Shown: positions 11,268 to 23,330 of the stretch, in pieces | Numbering within the stretch: position 1 is the first letter of the stretch | How the letters are laid out: the number at the start of each line of letters is the position of its first letter | NCBI GenBank assembly: GCA_038380435.1 | Contig: JAWZYU010000028.1 | Coordinates: 42,095,095-42,159,094, forward strand | Direction: 5' to 3' | Length of the DNA stretch: 64,000 nucleotides | Origin: Ryuthela nishihirai | Lineage: Eukaryota; Arthropoda; Arachnida; Araneae; Heptathelidae | Program-made: the position numbers and the translations under genes | Notes under the pieces: generated by a model | What the model saw: the letters and a program-made list of their open reading frames with translations, nothing else | What the model was told of the DNA's origin: nothing | The model's database searches: none

Positions 11268-12700
11268 CACTGACGGATATTTAAAAAAGAACACCCAGAA
11301 GGAATTCATTTAGGAACGTCATATTATAATACGTTAATAGCTAAGGGCAGCAGAAACCGTGATCCAAGATTGAAAGTCATTGGATAAAATAATGACGTCA
11401 CTGAGGACGACAACATGCAGATGTACGCTGCGCGTATTTAAGGACTAGGACGTGAAGAAAGAAGTTATTCGTCTTGTGTCGTGTTGTTCAATGCTCTTTG
11501 AAGAAGCTATCATGCCTGGATGATGCAGGCACGCAACATTTGTTCAGTTAACGGAGTTTGAGTGAGGTCGTATAGTGGGTCTTCAGGAAACAGGCTGGTC
11601 CTTTCGTCAAATTGCACACCACTTTGGACGAGAGGTATAGGCAGTGGTACGATGGTGGCGTCGATAGTTAGAATATCATCGCACACTCGCAGATATGGTT
11701 CGGGCGAACACAGAGTTACGGATGCACGAGAGGATAGGCGTATCTGGTGGGCGGCGATGGCAGGTCGAATGGCTATGGCGTCACAAATTCGATCCTCTGT
11801 CGCATCAAGGGTGTCTACAAGAACGATATGCAATCGTCTTTTGGAAGCAGGACTACAGGCATGCGTGCCGCTGGAACAGTTACCACTGTCACCTCGTCAC
11901 TGTCGAGCACGTTTACAGTGGTATCAAGAACGAGTTGATTGTAGGGAAGAATGGCAGTTTGTGGTCTTCAGTGATGAAAGCTGATTCTGCTTAGGAGCAT
12001 CTGATGGTCGTTTACGCGTCCGAAGGTGAAAAGGTGAGCAGCTTCTTCCATCGTGCATTCACCAGCGACACGCAGGGCCCTTGCCGGTCATCATGGTGTG
12101 GGGAGCGATTAGATATCACTCTCGTGCGTGTCTGGTGTTTGTACAAGGTACACTGAATAGCAATACTTACATCAGCAATGTTGTACAGCCGGTCGTCCTG
12201 CCATATTTGAGTGTAATCCCAAATGCGATATTCCAGCAGGATAACGCCCACCCACACTCCGCTCCGGGCAGCTCAACATGCTCTTCAGGCAGTGCACCAA
12301 CTCCCTTGGCCAGCACGCTCTCCGGACTTGTCTTCAATCGAGCATGTCTGGGAATGGATCGGACAAAGACTCTTCTGCAGACCGTGGCAGGCAACGACCA
12401 TCGCTGAATTTCGCGTCCAATTTCAAAGCGCATGGAATGGTATCCCCCAGCGTGATATCCAGCATTTGTACGCCCGATTGCATGTCAGATTGGAAGCTTG
12501 TATTGCGGCTCGAGGAGGTTCAACTCCTTATTAAAATGTGCCTTCTGTAAAATGTAATGCTTGTTAAAAGGTAAAATAAACATTGAATCACTTCACACGT
12601 GGGATCACCGTCCTTTTTGAAAAAGTTGTTTCTAATAAATGAATCTCATAGATTACGCTTCAATTGTTAATATTGTTCGTTTTTTCAATTTACACCAGTG
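11268..12700 (+). mobile_element. Tc1/mariner element (copy 1)
   Basis: Flanked by TA (11266-11267 and 12701-12702). Both ends begin cactg, followed by A-rich inverted-repeat sequence with a shared gaaca. The interior holds a broken transposase in the left-to-right direction. Length of about 1.43 kb is normal for Tc1 elements. Confidence 0.85.
11543..12534 (+). pseudogene. Tc1-type DDE transposase pseudogene
   Basis: The coding sequence is spread over several frames by indels and stops. The N-terminal paired-type DNA-binding region includes GWSFRQIAHHFGRE near 11600. The catalytic region keeps the first Asp in FVVFSDES (about 11965), the second in FQQDNAHPH (about 12235) and the Glu in SPDLSSIEHVW (about 12335), matching the DD34E pattern of Tc1 transposases. 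The C-terminus is the typical ARGGSTPY followed by TAA at about 12532. At least three frameshifts make it inactive. Confidence 0.9.
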
Positions 12701-12965
12701 TACATATATATAACATGAAAAGTTTTTTGTATTTTATTCCTTATATTTAAAAAACGTTTCTTTTCTCACACCCCCTCCGAGAAAAAGGGGCAGATTGTTG
12801 CTGTCAGTGGAATAGTTTTTGATACTCTACCACCGAAATTTCTGCCAAAAACAGATCACTTGCAACGTTCGTTACAAGTTCCGCCGTTTCCATGTTTAGC
12901 AATATCTAACGATATTAATTAAAACTAACCAAGGATTTGATTACATTATCTCGTCTTTGTTTTTT

Positions 12966-13139
12966 TGCTATGTTGGGTTGCTTTACCTCTGAGCGGCATT
13001 TTTTTTCCACACAATGGGGTAAATGGCCAGGTCACAAGGACCTCAAGAGCTCAGAGAAGGTTGGGGGAGATTCATTGGATACCTGTTGAGAGACAGATGG
13101 TAGCTGCCCATCAAGGCCATACGTATTCTTTAAAGTGCA
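12966..13139 (-). mobile_element. SINE-A fragment (tail side)
   Basis: Starts with the reverse-complement tail (ttgggttgctttacctctgagcg) and stops in the middle of the body. It is followed directly by another SINE-A. Confidence 0.8.
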
Positions 13140-13145
13140 CATGGT

Positions 13146-13566
13146 ATGTTGGGTTGGGTTGTTTTACTTATGAGTGGCACTTTTTTGCACACCATGGGCT
13201 AAATGGCCAGGTCACAAGGACCCCGAAGGCTCAGAGAAGGTTGGGGGAGGGGACCCACAGAAACAGTTGTTGGCAGACAGATGGTAGCCTCCCATCAAGG
13301 CCATCCAATGTGTTCTTTAACGAACAGTCCATCCAGTGTGTTTCTTAACGTATGACTCTCCCCCAAACGGGGCCACCGGCTTTACGTCCCATCCGACGGA
13401 CGGCGACCTTTCCAAACCCATTGGTATCCTCTACTAACCGTGAGGCAGGGCAAGAAGTTTTGCGGCGATAAATCTCAACACTGGCCCAGCTTGGATCCGA
13501 ACCTGGGAACTGCAGATTACGAGCCTAGCTCGCTATCGACGAGCTGTCTCTCCCCCACCCCCACTT
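13146..13566 (-). mobile_element. SINE-A, near full length
   Basis: Reverse-orientation copy from the tail gttgggttgggttg to the decayed tRNA-like head. It carries a small internal duplication of the atccagtgtgttctttaacg block near 13300-13345. Confidence 0.85.
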
Positions 13567-13581
13567 TTTCTTAAAAGTGAG

Positions 13582-13973
13582 GGGGCGGGGGTGGCTCAGT
13601 CGGTAGCGCGCCAGGCTCGTAATCTGTAGTTCCCAGGTTCGAGTCCCAGCTGGGTCAGCGTTGAGATTTATCTCCGCAAAATTCCCCACCTTGCCCACGG
13701 TCAGTAGGGGACACCAATGGGCTTGGAAAGGCCGCCGTCCGTCGGATGGGACGTTAAGCCGTGGCCCCGTGTGCGGGAGAGCCATACCCTGTGCACGTTA
13801 AAGAACACGCTGGTGGCCTTGACAGGAGGCTACCATCTGTCTCCCAACAGCTGTTCCAGTGGGTCCCCTTCCCCAACCTTCTCTGAGCCTTCGGGGTCCG
13901 TGTGACTTGGCCATTTAGCCCATGGTGTGCAAAAAAGTGCCGCTCAGAGGTAAAACAACCCAACCCAACCCAA
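13582..13973 (+). mobile_element. SINE-A, full length, with target-site duplication
   Basis: Complete copy with the tRNA-like head at its left and the (aaccc)n tail at its right. It is bounded by perfect 12-bp repeats cttaaaagtgag at 13570-13581 and 13974-13985. Confidence 0.95.
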
Positions 13974-14219
13974 CTTAAAAGTGAGCAAAAGAAAAAAGAG
14001 TGCGATAAAATGTGAGCAAAAAAAAATATTTCTTTTTGAGGCATAAAAGTGAGCAAACTTTCAACAATATGCAATATGCACGAGTGAACTTGAAACATTT
14101 TGTAACAAACAAAAGCAAACTTGTAATGCAGATAACAAAAATAAATCTGCAAAGAAAAATAAAGAATATTGAAGCCAAAACAAAGAAACACCTTAAATAA
14201 TATTTGCTGAATATCTAGC

Positions 14220-14640
14220 GAATTCAGGGCGCGTACAAGTGGCAAAAACTTCATGCTGATCAAATCGCAGATGGGACCCATTAATTCGACAAGAACATGC
14301 ATTAACCTGTGTAGGGACTCGGCATCTAAGGCAGAACGAAGGAAAGCCGGAATCGCCATTTTGGCGGCAGCGCCTTCCCTCCTAGCCCCGGCGGCGGATC
14401 CAGTTTGGGGAGCCAGACGAAGATTAGCGACAAGAGTCAGCACTGCGACCATATCCGTTCCCTATTGGCCGAGACACCGTAACGTCCCCAAATGACATGT
14501 GACCTCATACGGCGGGGTGGTTCGAACTATGACTTGCGCGCAGACCACGAGACTGTTCGGATCTGTGAGCTTTGTTCTGTATCTAGCGGTGGGATCGCTG
14601 AAGCTCATTATAGCCTATGTTGCATTCGGCCAGTGACTGT
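14220..14640. other. GC/CpG-rich island, unassigned
   Basis: Much more GC-rich than its surroundings, with many CpGs and a CCAAT motif on the minus strand near 14466. A minus-strand frame opens at 14452 (ATG) with an Ala/Leu/Arg-rich N-terminus, then runs out into AT-rich sequence and a SINE-A. It could be a promoter with first exon on the minus strand, or a fragment of a retroelement. I recognise no domain. Confidence 0.35.
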
Positions 14641-14854
14641 ACCGGGTGGGCAGTCACTGTATGTATATAGTTAAAGTATAAATAAATATGTATATATGTG
14701 AAATACATGAGCTTGTGTGTTCGGCCATCTGAGTTATTCATCCTGACGAGATAGGGACGGGACCCTTCTGCAAAAGTTCTCACATACATAGACAGAAAAA
14801 GAACCCAGCCCAGACAGGTAGAAAAGGAGTCTGTCTACAACCTGTAAGCTTTCA

Positions 14855-15244
14855 TTTGGGTTGGGTTGTTTTACCTCTGAACCGGCACTTTTCTGCACAC
14901 CATGGGCTAAATGGCCAGGTCACATGGACCCCGAAGGCTCAGAGAAGGTTGGGGGTGGGGACCCACTGGAACAGCTGTTGGGAGACAGATGGTAGCCTCC
15001 CGTCAAGGCCATCCAACGTGTTCTTTAACGTGCACAGGGTATGGCTCTCTCTCACATGGGGCCACGGCTTAACGTCCCATCCGACGGACGGCGGCCTTTC
15101 CAAGCCCATCGGTATCCCCTACTGACCGTGGGCAGGGCGGGGAATTTTGCGGAGATAAATCTCAACGCTGACCCAGCTGGGACTCGAACCTGGGAACTGC
15201 AGATTACGAGCCTGGCGCGCTACCGACTGAGCCACCCCCACCCC
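14855..15244 (-). mobile_element. SINE-A, full length, with target-site duplication
   Basis: Flanked by ctgtaagctttca (14842-14854) and ctgcaagctttca (15245-15257), a 13-bp duplication with one mismatch. Confidence 0.93.
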
Positions 15245-15257
15245 CTGCAAGCTTTCA

Positions 15258-15806
15258 AGTTATCATCCAACCAGCTAATTCTTGAACCTAATCATCAATT
15301 TTTATTAATTAGTGTACGCTATTAAAGAGCGCTAAGTACTCCCCACAGAATAGGAAACAAAATATCTAAGGGCACGTTTTGATTCGACCAAGTTGAAAGC
15401 AATTACGCTTTGTTCAACGTTGTAACCCCTCAAGTTTCTTGGAATTGTATGTGCTAACTAAAGAGAAGCAAGGAAATTAAATTAACTTCCCATGGAGTAA
15501 TTAAAGCGGCAGAAACAACTTTGCTAATTCCCCTATGTAAAGAGAAAAAGTTTGGTAAGGACAGAGAGAAATTTATAAAGGTAATCAAGAGTGAAGTATT
15601 TACTTTGAGTGAGCAATCTCTGTCGTGATGAAAGTTTACATCAACAACAGTTATTTACAGAAAAAAAGAAAGCTTAGTTTAGGAGACGATGATTGAATTA
15701 AGCGAAAAGAAATGGAAATTTGCAAGAACTAAGAGTTGTTCTGGAGAGTACTTAATTTGTTGTAAATTTGAGGGATAAGATTATGAAAAATATTAGGTAA
15801 GAAGTA
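15258..15806. other. No feature seen
   Basis: AT-rich sequence with no recognisable coding or repeat structure. Confidence 0.5.
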
Positions 15807-15891
15807 CAGTCGTTCAAAAAAATATCCGAACAGTATGGTTGATTAGAGAATTCAGAAAAAATATCTGGCAACGATTTTTTTTAGAAATTTT
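15807..15891. mobile_element. CAGTCGCTC-MITE, one arm only
   Basis: Preceded by TA. Matches the outer arm of the palindromic MITE (cagtcgttcaaaaaaatatc, then atctggcaacg) but the second arm is missing. The following 15900-16080 is AT-rich and shares blocks with the fold-back repeat at 41636-42184. Confidence 0.75.
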
Positions 15892-16108
15892 TAACAAAAC
15901 ATTCCCATATTAAGTTAATGGAGAGTCAAATTCAAATATTCGTAATTTTTACAATAAGCACTTTACTGGAAAATGGGACTAGATAAATTCAAAATCTCAT
16001 TCAAATCTATCTAAATCTCGATTTTCAACAGTATTCAGTTGGGTATTTAAAGGGTTATGGAAGCTTGAATATTTAACAGTATCAAAGTCAATCCTAAGAA
16101 ACTTAGGC

Positions 16109-16490
16109 TTGGGTTGTTTTACCTCTGAGCGGCACTTTTTTGCACACCATGGGCTAAATGGCCAGGTCACATGGACCCCGAAGGCTCAGAGAAGGTTGGG
16201 GGAGGGGACCCACTGGAACAGCTGTTAGGAGACAGATGGTAGCCTCCCGTCAAGGCCATCCAGAGTGTTCTTTAACGTGCACAGGGTATGGCTCTCCCCA
16301 CATGGGGCCACGGCTTAACGTCCCATCCGACGGACGGCGGCCTTTCCAAGCCCATCGGTGTCCCCTACTGACCGTGGACAGGGCGGGGAATTTTGCGGAG
16401 ATAAATTTCAACGCTGACCCAGCTGGGACTCGAACTGGGAACTACAGATTACGAGCCTGGCGCGCTACCGACTGAGCCACCCCCGCCCCC
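16109..16490 (-). mobile_element. SINE-A, full length, with target-site duplication
   Basis: Perfect 12-bp duplication agaaacttaggc at 16097-16108 and 16491-16502. Confidence 0.95.
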
Positions 16491-16682
16491 AGAAACTTAG
16501 GCAAAACTGACAACTATTGAAAGAATTATTTGCAGAAAATTCAAAAACATATACTTGTGTTATTAAATAGTTTGAAATAACACTTCGTTAAAAAGTTTCG
16601 ATTAACTAATAATTAAATAATATCATTAATAATTAATGTCAGGTAAATTCTTATGGCTGACATCTCTGTCGTTCAATACTTA

Positions 16683-16899
16683 AAATAAAAAAATATAATA
16701 AATACCCCCTCAAGCAGCTGCTTGCCACAGAGGTCTGACAGGAGCCTGTCAGTTTATATGCCATAGTAGAAGATCTGAGAGGATGGCAGGACCTCAGCAG
16801 AAAAACGACACAAACAGCCATGCCTTACCCGGGGCTCGAACCCAGGTCCCCTAGATCAGTAGCCAAGCGCGCTAACCACTCGGCCATGGGACGGCTACC
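16683..16899 (-). mobile_element. SINE-B copy with target-site duplication
   Basis: Reverse-orientation copy: AT-rich (ATAA)n tail at left, ccccctcaagcagctgcttg, then the tRNA-like head ending cggccatgggacggct at right. Perfect 12-bp duplication gttcaatactta at 16671-16682 and 16900-16911. Confidence 0.93.
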
Positions 16900-16936
16900 G
16901 TTCAATACTTAGACTTCTATAATTCTTTATGTATGT

Positions 16937-17345
16937 ACTGGGACTCGAACCTGGGAACTGCAGATCGGTACACACCAGTAGTCGATAGCGCGCCAAGCTC
17001 GTAATCAGTTGTTCCTAGATTGGAGTCCCAGCTGGGCCAGCGTCGAGATTTATCTCCGCAAAGCTTATGGTGGTGAGTAGGGGGCATCGATGGGCTTGGA
17101 AAGGCCGCTGTCCATCAGATGTGACGTTAAGCCGTGGCTCCGTGTGCAGGAGAGGCATACCCTGTGCACGTTAAAGAACACACTGGATGGCCTTTACAGG
17201 AGGTTGCTATCTGTCACCCAACAGCTGTTCCACTGGATCCCCTCCCCCAACCTTCTCTGAGCCTTCGGAATCCTTGTGACCTGGCCATTTAGCGCATTGT
17301 GTGTGAAAAAGTGCCTTTCAGAAGTAAAACAATCCAGCCTATCAA
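16937..17345 (+). mobile_element. SINE-A, diverged, plus a reversed head fragment
   Basis: A short reversed head piece (16937-16968) is followed by an old + copy from about 16970 to the tail at about 17345. Many substitutions; B box decayed. Confidence 0.75.
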
Positions 17346-17518
17346 GGAAAAAAAATAAAAAAACGGATAATATAATAAAAGATGCATCCATATCTTATCC
17401 GGAGCTTTAACTTGGATATATTTTATTAGTAGCTAATCACTCAGCCACGGAAATGGTTAAACTTTTTCTAGCCCAACTATTTACAACATTAATTTTTCTT
17501 AATAATAATTTTAAAATA

Positions 17519-18698
17519 CACTGAAGTGCCATTGAATTTATCCAAATTCAGTACCGCAAGTCCCGCATTTGTGCGCACGCGTGGCTGAAACTCTGGTCAT
17601 ATATAGCTGTCAGCTTTGGCTTCCCTAAGCATTCGTCGTGGGAAGAGTAATGGGAAAGAGGCGGGATTTAGATGCATTTGACAGAGGGCAGATCGTAGGT
17701 GCCCGACGGATGGGACAGTCGATTTCTGGAAATTGTCAATGAACTTGGATTTTCTCTTACGACAGTTTCAAGAGTGTTCCGGGAATATAAAAATTCCGGT
17801 AGAAAAGCAAACACCCCGGACAAACTGCAAAGGACAACCAGACTTGAATGATCGTGGACTTCGCCGTCTGACCCACATCGTATGGACCGATAGGGGTCAG
17901 ACATTATCTGAAATCACCTCCCATCTGAACGCGGGATCCAGCTGGGAAGTCAGTGCACGGACCGTGCAATGCTCTCTTCATCGTCTCGGCTTCGGGAGCT
18001 ACCGACCTACGAGAGTCCCCACTTCTTCTTCGGCACGACATCGGGCTTAACGCATTGCTTGGGCTAAAGAACATCGAAACCGGATCATCAAAAATTGGCA
18101 ACGGATAGCCTGGAGTGATGAATCCCGATTTAATCTTTATCACGCCGATGGGAGACTGAGGGTATGGCGCCAACCCCATGAAGCCATGGATCCTGCATGT
18201 CAGGTGGTGGTGGCTCAGTGATGGCCTGGGGTGTCTCCCGTTGGATCTTTGGTACGTGTACTGACGACTCTCAATGCATCCAGGTACGTAGAACTAACGG
18301 CTGACCATTTACACCCATTTATGGCGATCATGCATCCAATTGGAGATGGCGTCTACCAGCAAGACAACCATTCATCTCAGAGGTCCAGATTGGCTACTGC
18401 ATAGTTCAGGAGCATTCTGCTGACTTTGAAATAATGAATTGGCCACCTAGAAGCCCAGATTTAAATCCCATCGAAAATCTTTAGGATACCGTCTAGCAGA
18501 GTGTTCGGCCCATGTTCCATCAGCGACGACCTTGAGAGAATTGTGGACAGCTCTGGAGGATCCATGGGTCGCCATACCTGTAGAACATTTACACAAGCTT
18601 GTGGAGTCTTTGCCTCGTCGTGTGGAGGCGGTTATCAGGGCCAGAGGGGGTCCAACAAGTTACTAGGTTGCTATCCCTAATTCAATGGCACTTCAGTG
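17519..18698 (+). mobile_element. Tc1/mariner element (copy 2)
   Basis: TA at both sides (17517-17518, 18699-18700) and a perfect 20-bp terminal inverted repeat cactgaagtgccattgaatt. Length of about 1.18 kb. Contains a degraded transposase in the same direction. Confidence 0.93.
17650..18665 (+). pseudogene. Tc1-type transposase pseudogene
   Basis: Starts near MGKRRDLDAFDRGQIVGARR at about 17651. It keeps WSDESRFNLYHADGR (first Asp, about 18113), QQDNHSSQ (second Asp, about 18360) and SPDLNPIENL (Glu, about 18460), then ends ARGGPTSY with TAG at about 18663. It carries numerous frameshifts and in-frame stops, including one right after IENL. Inactive. Confidence 0.9.
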
Positions 18699-18700
18699 TA

Positions 18701-19437
18701 AAATAATCGGTTAATATCTCCTATTAAATGATTTTATAAAAAACAAAATCTCATTTTCTTTTCATATCCATGGAATCAGACTGCCTCTGACTTTTATACC
18801 TGTCTCCCGAGTTCTTTGTCTGCTTCAAACTTACGACTTTTTTTTCGGGAAATTGTTAAAACAATTTTGTTGAAAAGAAATCTCAAATGCTTCAGTGAAC
18901 AACGTTAAATGGTAGAAATGACCTTGTCCAATACAAAAAAAAAGAAAAAGGCGAAATAAAGAAGAAATTTACATAATGCATCTGAGAAAAATTACCTTTA
19001 CGAAAGTAGGATCGTTTTAGATTTTTTTTTTAAATTCCTTTTAAGCGAATAATTAATAAAATACTTATGTTTAACACTTTTCTCTTGATACATGGGATCA
19101 TGGAAAGTGATTTAAATAAAAACTCTTTCAAGCATTTTATGAAAACAGCATAAGAATTAATTCAGACGAAAACCTCCCGAGACCAATGCATGCAGAGAAA
19201 CCGAGAAAAATAAATAAGATGGGAGAAAATATGTCTTTTTTTTTACGATTTTTAATTAGAAATATTAATTCATGGCTTTCAAATGTACGTCGTACACTGA
19301 ACGTATATTTAACTAATCTGTTAAGACTTGAAATAGATAAAGAAAAATGATTAAAATTTAATCGTCTTCTAACTTTACCGCACTTTAAAGGGCGAAATTC
19401 AAACTAATGGATACTTCGAAAAAAGTGATTTTGTTAG
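18701..19437. other. No feature seen
   Basis: AT-rich, no gene or recognisable repeat. Confidence 0.5.
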
Positions 19438-19439
19438 TA

Positions 19440-19883
19440 CAGTGGCTCAAAAAAATATCCGAACACTATGGTTGATTACAGAATTCAGAAAAAATATCTG
19501 GCAACGATGAACGAAGGTTGCCAGATCACTAATTTCTAAAAAAAAATCGTTGTCAGATATTTTTTCTGAATTCTGTAATCAACCATAGTGTTCGGATACT
19601 TTTTTGAGCGACTGTAGGTGGTCATATTATTTTGATACTAGATCGTGTGGGCTCACTCACGGAAATATTGAGCGTGTGCAGTAACTGCACACGCTCCAGT
19701 TTGCTGTGAACGGTAACTGGAGAGTGTACAGTTGCTGTACACGCTCCAGATATTTTTCCTGAATTCTGTAATCACGTGACACGAAGGTTGCCAGATCACT
19801 AATTTCTAAAAAATATCGTTGCCAGATATTTTTTCTGAATTCTGTAATCAACCATGGTGTTCGGATATTTTTTTGAGCGACTG
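19440..19883. mobile_element. Composite CAGTCGCTC-MITE
   Basis: Flanked by TA. A complete hairpin unit (19440-19614, ending in gagcgactg) is joined through a module of about 190 bp (ggtggtcatattattttgat to tgtacacgctccag) to a second outer arm ending at 19883. The module contains perfect palindromes such as gcgtgtgcagtaactgcaca. Confidence 0.85.
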
Positions 19884-20139
19884 TACTTCTTAAAATAACT
19901 TTTCTTCTTTCATTTATCGCTTTAAACATAAAAAAAAACAGTCGATGTCTGAGGACACCCTGATGAGACAAAGTGGGGACTTTGCGGAAGTCTGAAAATA
20001 GAAATAATTTATTTATGATTGTATGAATAAATAGATGAATAAAACAACTTTCATAGCCCTTTAATTTTTTTTTGGGGGGGACGAACTAAAAACAAAACAA
20101 AAAATTGTTATTTTAAGTATTGCTAACAACCAAGTACTG

Positions 20140-20455
20140 AAAATTTTGGTCAGGGTTGTCTGAGTTGATATCTTGCGAAATCCGTAATCTGAAGTTCCAT
20201 GGTTCGAGTCCCCATTTTATCTGCTTTGAAAGTTCTACACTAATCTCTGCCATACCCTCTGCGAGAAAGGGTGTACCTATGGTTTGGAAAATGACTGGAT
20301 GTTAATCTATGGGTCTGTGCCTGAGAGAGGGGACTGCGTAGCTCAGTCGGTAGCGCGTCAGTCTCCTATTCTGCAGTTCACAGGTTCGAGTTCCCATCTG
20401 CACCAGCGTTGAGATTTATCTCTACTAAACGCTCCCCTACCTTCTGTCAGAACAG
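20140..20455 (+). mobile_element. Two diverged SINE-A head fragments
   Basis: 20140-20300 and 20331-20455 each have a tRNA-like head: A box tagctcagtcgg and B box ggttcgagt are visible in the second. Each is followed by a decayed body. Confidence 0.65.
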
Positions 20456-20456
20456 G

Positions 20457-21235
20457 GATTGGGTTGTTTTACCTGTGAGTGGCACTTTTTCTGTTCACAA
20501 TGGACTAAATGACCAGTCGTAAGGACTCCGAAGACTTAGAGAAGGTTGTGGGGGGGGGGGGGGGGATGGACCCACTAGAACAGCTGTTGGGAGCCAGATG
20601 GTAGCCTCCCGTCAAAGCCATCCAGTATGTTCTTCGCACGGGAAACAGGCTTAACGTTCCATCCAAAGGACGACGGTCTTTACAAGCCAATAGATATCTC
20701 CTATTGACCGTGGGCTTGGCGAGGAATTTTAGCACGCTGACCCAGCTGGGACTGGAACCTGGGGACTGGGTTGTTTTACCTCTGAGCGGCACTTTTTTGC
20801 ACACTATGGGTTGGGTTGTTTTACCTCTGAGCGGCACTTTTTTGCACACCATGGGCTAAATGGCCAGGTCACATGGACCCCGAAGGCTCAGTGAAGGTTG
20901 GGGGAGGGGACCCACTGGAACAGCTGTTAGGAGACAGATGGTAGCCTCCCGTCAAGGCCATCCAGCGTGTTCTTTAACGTGCACAGGGTATGGGTCTCCC
21001 GCACACGGGACGACAGCTTAACGTCCCATCCGACGGACGGCGGCCTTTCCAAGCCCATCGGTGTCCCCTACTGACCGTGAGCAGGGCGGGAATTTTGCGG
21101 AGATAAATCTCAACGCTGACCCAGCTGGGACTCGAACCTGGGAACTACAGATTACGAGCCTGGCGCGCTACCGACTGAGCCCCCCCCCCCCTGGGGACTG
21201 CAGATTACAAGACTGGAGGCTACCAACTGAGCCAC
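20457..21235 (-). mobile_element. SINE-A (outer copy) interrupted by a nested SINE-A
   Basis: Outer copy occupies 20457-20768 and resumes at 21201-21235 (end of head). The interruption is a younger SINE-A. Confidence 0.85.
20769..21189 (-). mobile_element. Nested SINE-A with duplicated tail
   Basis: Inserted in another SINE-A, with an 11-bp duplication cctggggactg at 20758-20768 and 21190-21200. Its tail segment (ttgttttacctctgagcggc) occurs twice in tandem (from about 20770 and 20815), so the 3' end was partly duplicated. A C-run sits at the head end. Confidence 0.9.
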
Positions 21236-21463
21236 CCACGTCGCTCAGAACAGGGACATCGATGGATGGCCATCCGTCAGAATGGACGTGAAGCCCTGGT
21301 ACCCTATGCACGTTGATAAACGTGCTGGGTGGTCTTGAAGGGAGACCCAGATGCATCCTAATAGCTGCCCAATGGATTCATTTCTAGGAACCCTTGCGAT
21401 CCAGACCCTGTGCACACTTGTCTGTTGTGTGCATAAAAGTACCGTTTAGAGGTAAAACAATCC
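21236..21463 (+). mobile_element. SINE-A, diverged tail-side part
   Basis: Old + copy lacking the head; ends in gaggtaaaacaatccaaccc. Confidence 0.7.
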
Positions 21464-21540
21464 AACCCATGTCGAAGAATAACCCTGTGCACATTAAAGA
21501 ATTCAAATTCAAATTTATTTTCAATAAGTATTATCTATAA

Positions 21541-21745
21541 ATTGCCGTCCCGTGGCCGAGTGGTTAGCGCGCTTGATTTCTGATCTACGGAACCTGGGTT
21601 CGAGCCTCCGGGTAAGACATGGATGTGTGTGTTATTTTTCAGCTGAGGTCCTGCCATCCTCTCAGATCTTCTACTGTGGCATATAAACTGACAGACCTCT
21701 GTGGCAAGCAGCTGCTTGAGGGGGTATTTATTTATTTATTTATTT
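21541..21745 (+). mobile_element. SINE-B inserted in the LINE tail
   Basis: Head tggccgagtggttagcgcgc and B box ggttcgag; ends in (ATTT)n. Perfect 12-bp duplication tattatctataa at 21529-21540 and 21746-21757. Confidence 0.94.
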
Positions 21746-21938
21746 TATTATCTATAATTATTTTACATAAAAAATCCCACTAAGCCGAAGCTTATCAGCG
21801 GGAATGTACATATATGTTTTTACAGATATGATCTAGATTGCCTCAGTAGTACAAAAAATGAAGGAGAAAAAAAGGAATAAATGAGAAAGAAAACCGACAA
21901 AATGATGAAAGTTTCCAAATAAAAACATCACTTTTTCA

Positions 21939-23330
21939 TCAACCACTGAAATAATTTTTCTTTAACATCACAAATTTTTTTAAGTTAACTATTTCTCTAG
22001 AAAGCAAGTTAAATAGGTAAGGAATTTGATATGCTTTGGAATTTCGTCCGTAATTATTATAAAATTTTGGTTGTTTCAAAAAACCCATAGCCTTTTTTTT
22101 AGTAAACTTATTGTGGCAAATATTTTGCTTATAGATATCATCAAAGAAGTTATTGATAACAGAAACAAACATATATAAACTTTCAATAGGTAAAAATTTG
22201 AACAAACTGAATATATCGTCTTTCGTTGTAAGGGAATATTTAACTTCTGTATTATACAATCCTTTTAGAAGACTAAATTGTATTCTTTTAATTTTATTTA
22301 ATTCTGTCTTATAGACTGTTCCATAAACTGTTATCCCATACCTAATTATAGATTCAAAAAGTGCTTTATTTACTAAAATAGTTATCTGTGTATCAACAAA
22401 CATGTTAAGTTTCTTATTTTAAATGCTACAAATCGTAGTCTTGAACATATCCAATCAATATGTTTATTCCATTTCATTTTCGAATTCATTTTCAAGCTTA
22501 GGTAAATTATTTCATTTACTTCTTCTATTTTAGGACAATTGCATGTACCAGGTGATAAACCATCCAGCCTAGTACAACTTATTCGATGCTTAGTAATTCT
22601 TCTATTAAGTGTAGGTTGTTGAGAACCAATACACATAAATTTAGTTTTTTTCTCGTTTACACTCAGTTTGTTAAGAGAAAACCATTTAACTGCTTTATTG
22701 AAATCACTCTGTAGATTGCAAATAGCATATTCTAAATCTGAGTGGAAGTTGATTAGCACTGTATCATCAGCATACATATATAGTTTACTATCGAAATTAA
22801 TATTAGCCAAATAATTTATGTATATTTGAAATAGCATAGGGCCGAGAATAGATCCTTGTGGAACCCCAAAATTAATCTGAAATTTATCGCTAAAATTATC
22901 ATTTATTTTCATAACTATTTCTCTATATAATAAGTAGCTTTTAAACCATTCAAAAATATTCCCTCTTATAGCAAGTAAATATAATTTCTGTAGCAAGATA
23001 TCAATGTCAACTGAATCAAATGCTTTATTTAAGTCCATAAATACCGCAACGCATTTCTTTCCTATATTCAAATTAATATTTATATTATTAATAAGATCTT
23101 CCAAAAAGCTTTGCGTTCCCATACCTTTACGGAACCCAAATTGCTGACTTGACAGAAAATTCATTTTGTTCAAAACATTTTGCAAGCGATCTCCAACGTA
23201 TTTTTCCATTATCTTATCAAAAATTGTTAATAGAGTGATTGGTCTATAATTATTAAGATTCTTTTTTGATCCACTTTTATATACCGGACGAATAATTCCA
23301 ATTTTCATAGTTATTGGGATCTGAGAATTT
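21939..23330 (-). pseudogene. LINE reverse transcriptase (frameshifted)
   Basis: The upstream 308-codon frame (23308-22382) holds the RT domain: a KNLNNYRPITLL block, motif A VFMDLNKAFDSVD (residues about 89-101), motif B FGVPQGSILGP (147-157) and the catalytic YADD (179-182). The remaining 154 codons (22403-21939) hold the thumb and C-terminal region in another frame. The two frames overlap at 22382-22403, where the second LINE copy reads through without a shift. Coding continues upstream of the first ATG but hits another shift near 23340. Endonuclease not present. Confidence 0.92.

Noticed and set aside
13754..14452. 232-codon minus-strand ORF as one protein
   Set aside because: Its C-terminal third is SINE-A sequence in translation and its middle is AT-rich chance frame; only the GC-rich N-terminal part is noted as an island.
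14498..14787. LTR with TG...CA ends and a TATA-like agtataaata
   Set aside because: No matching second LTR, no convincing target duplication or primer-binding site, no gag/pol nearby.
16785..16900. tRNA genes at the many A/B-box sites
   Set aside because: Each head lacks a clean cloverleaf with intact acceptor stem and is fused to a SINE body; these are SINE promoters, not tRNA genes.
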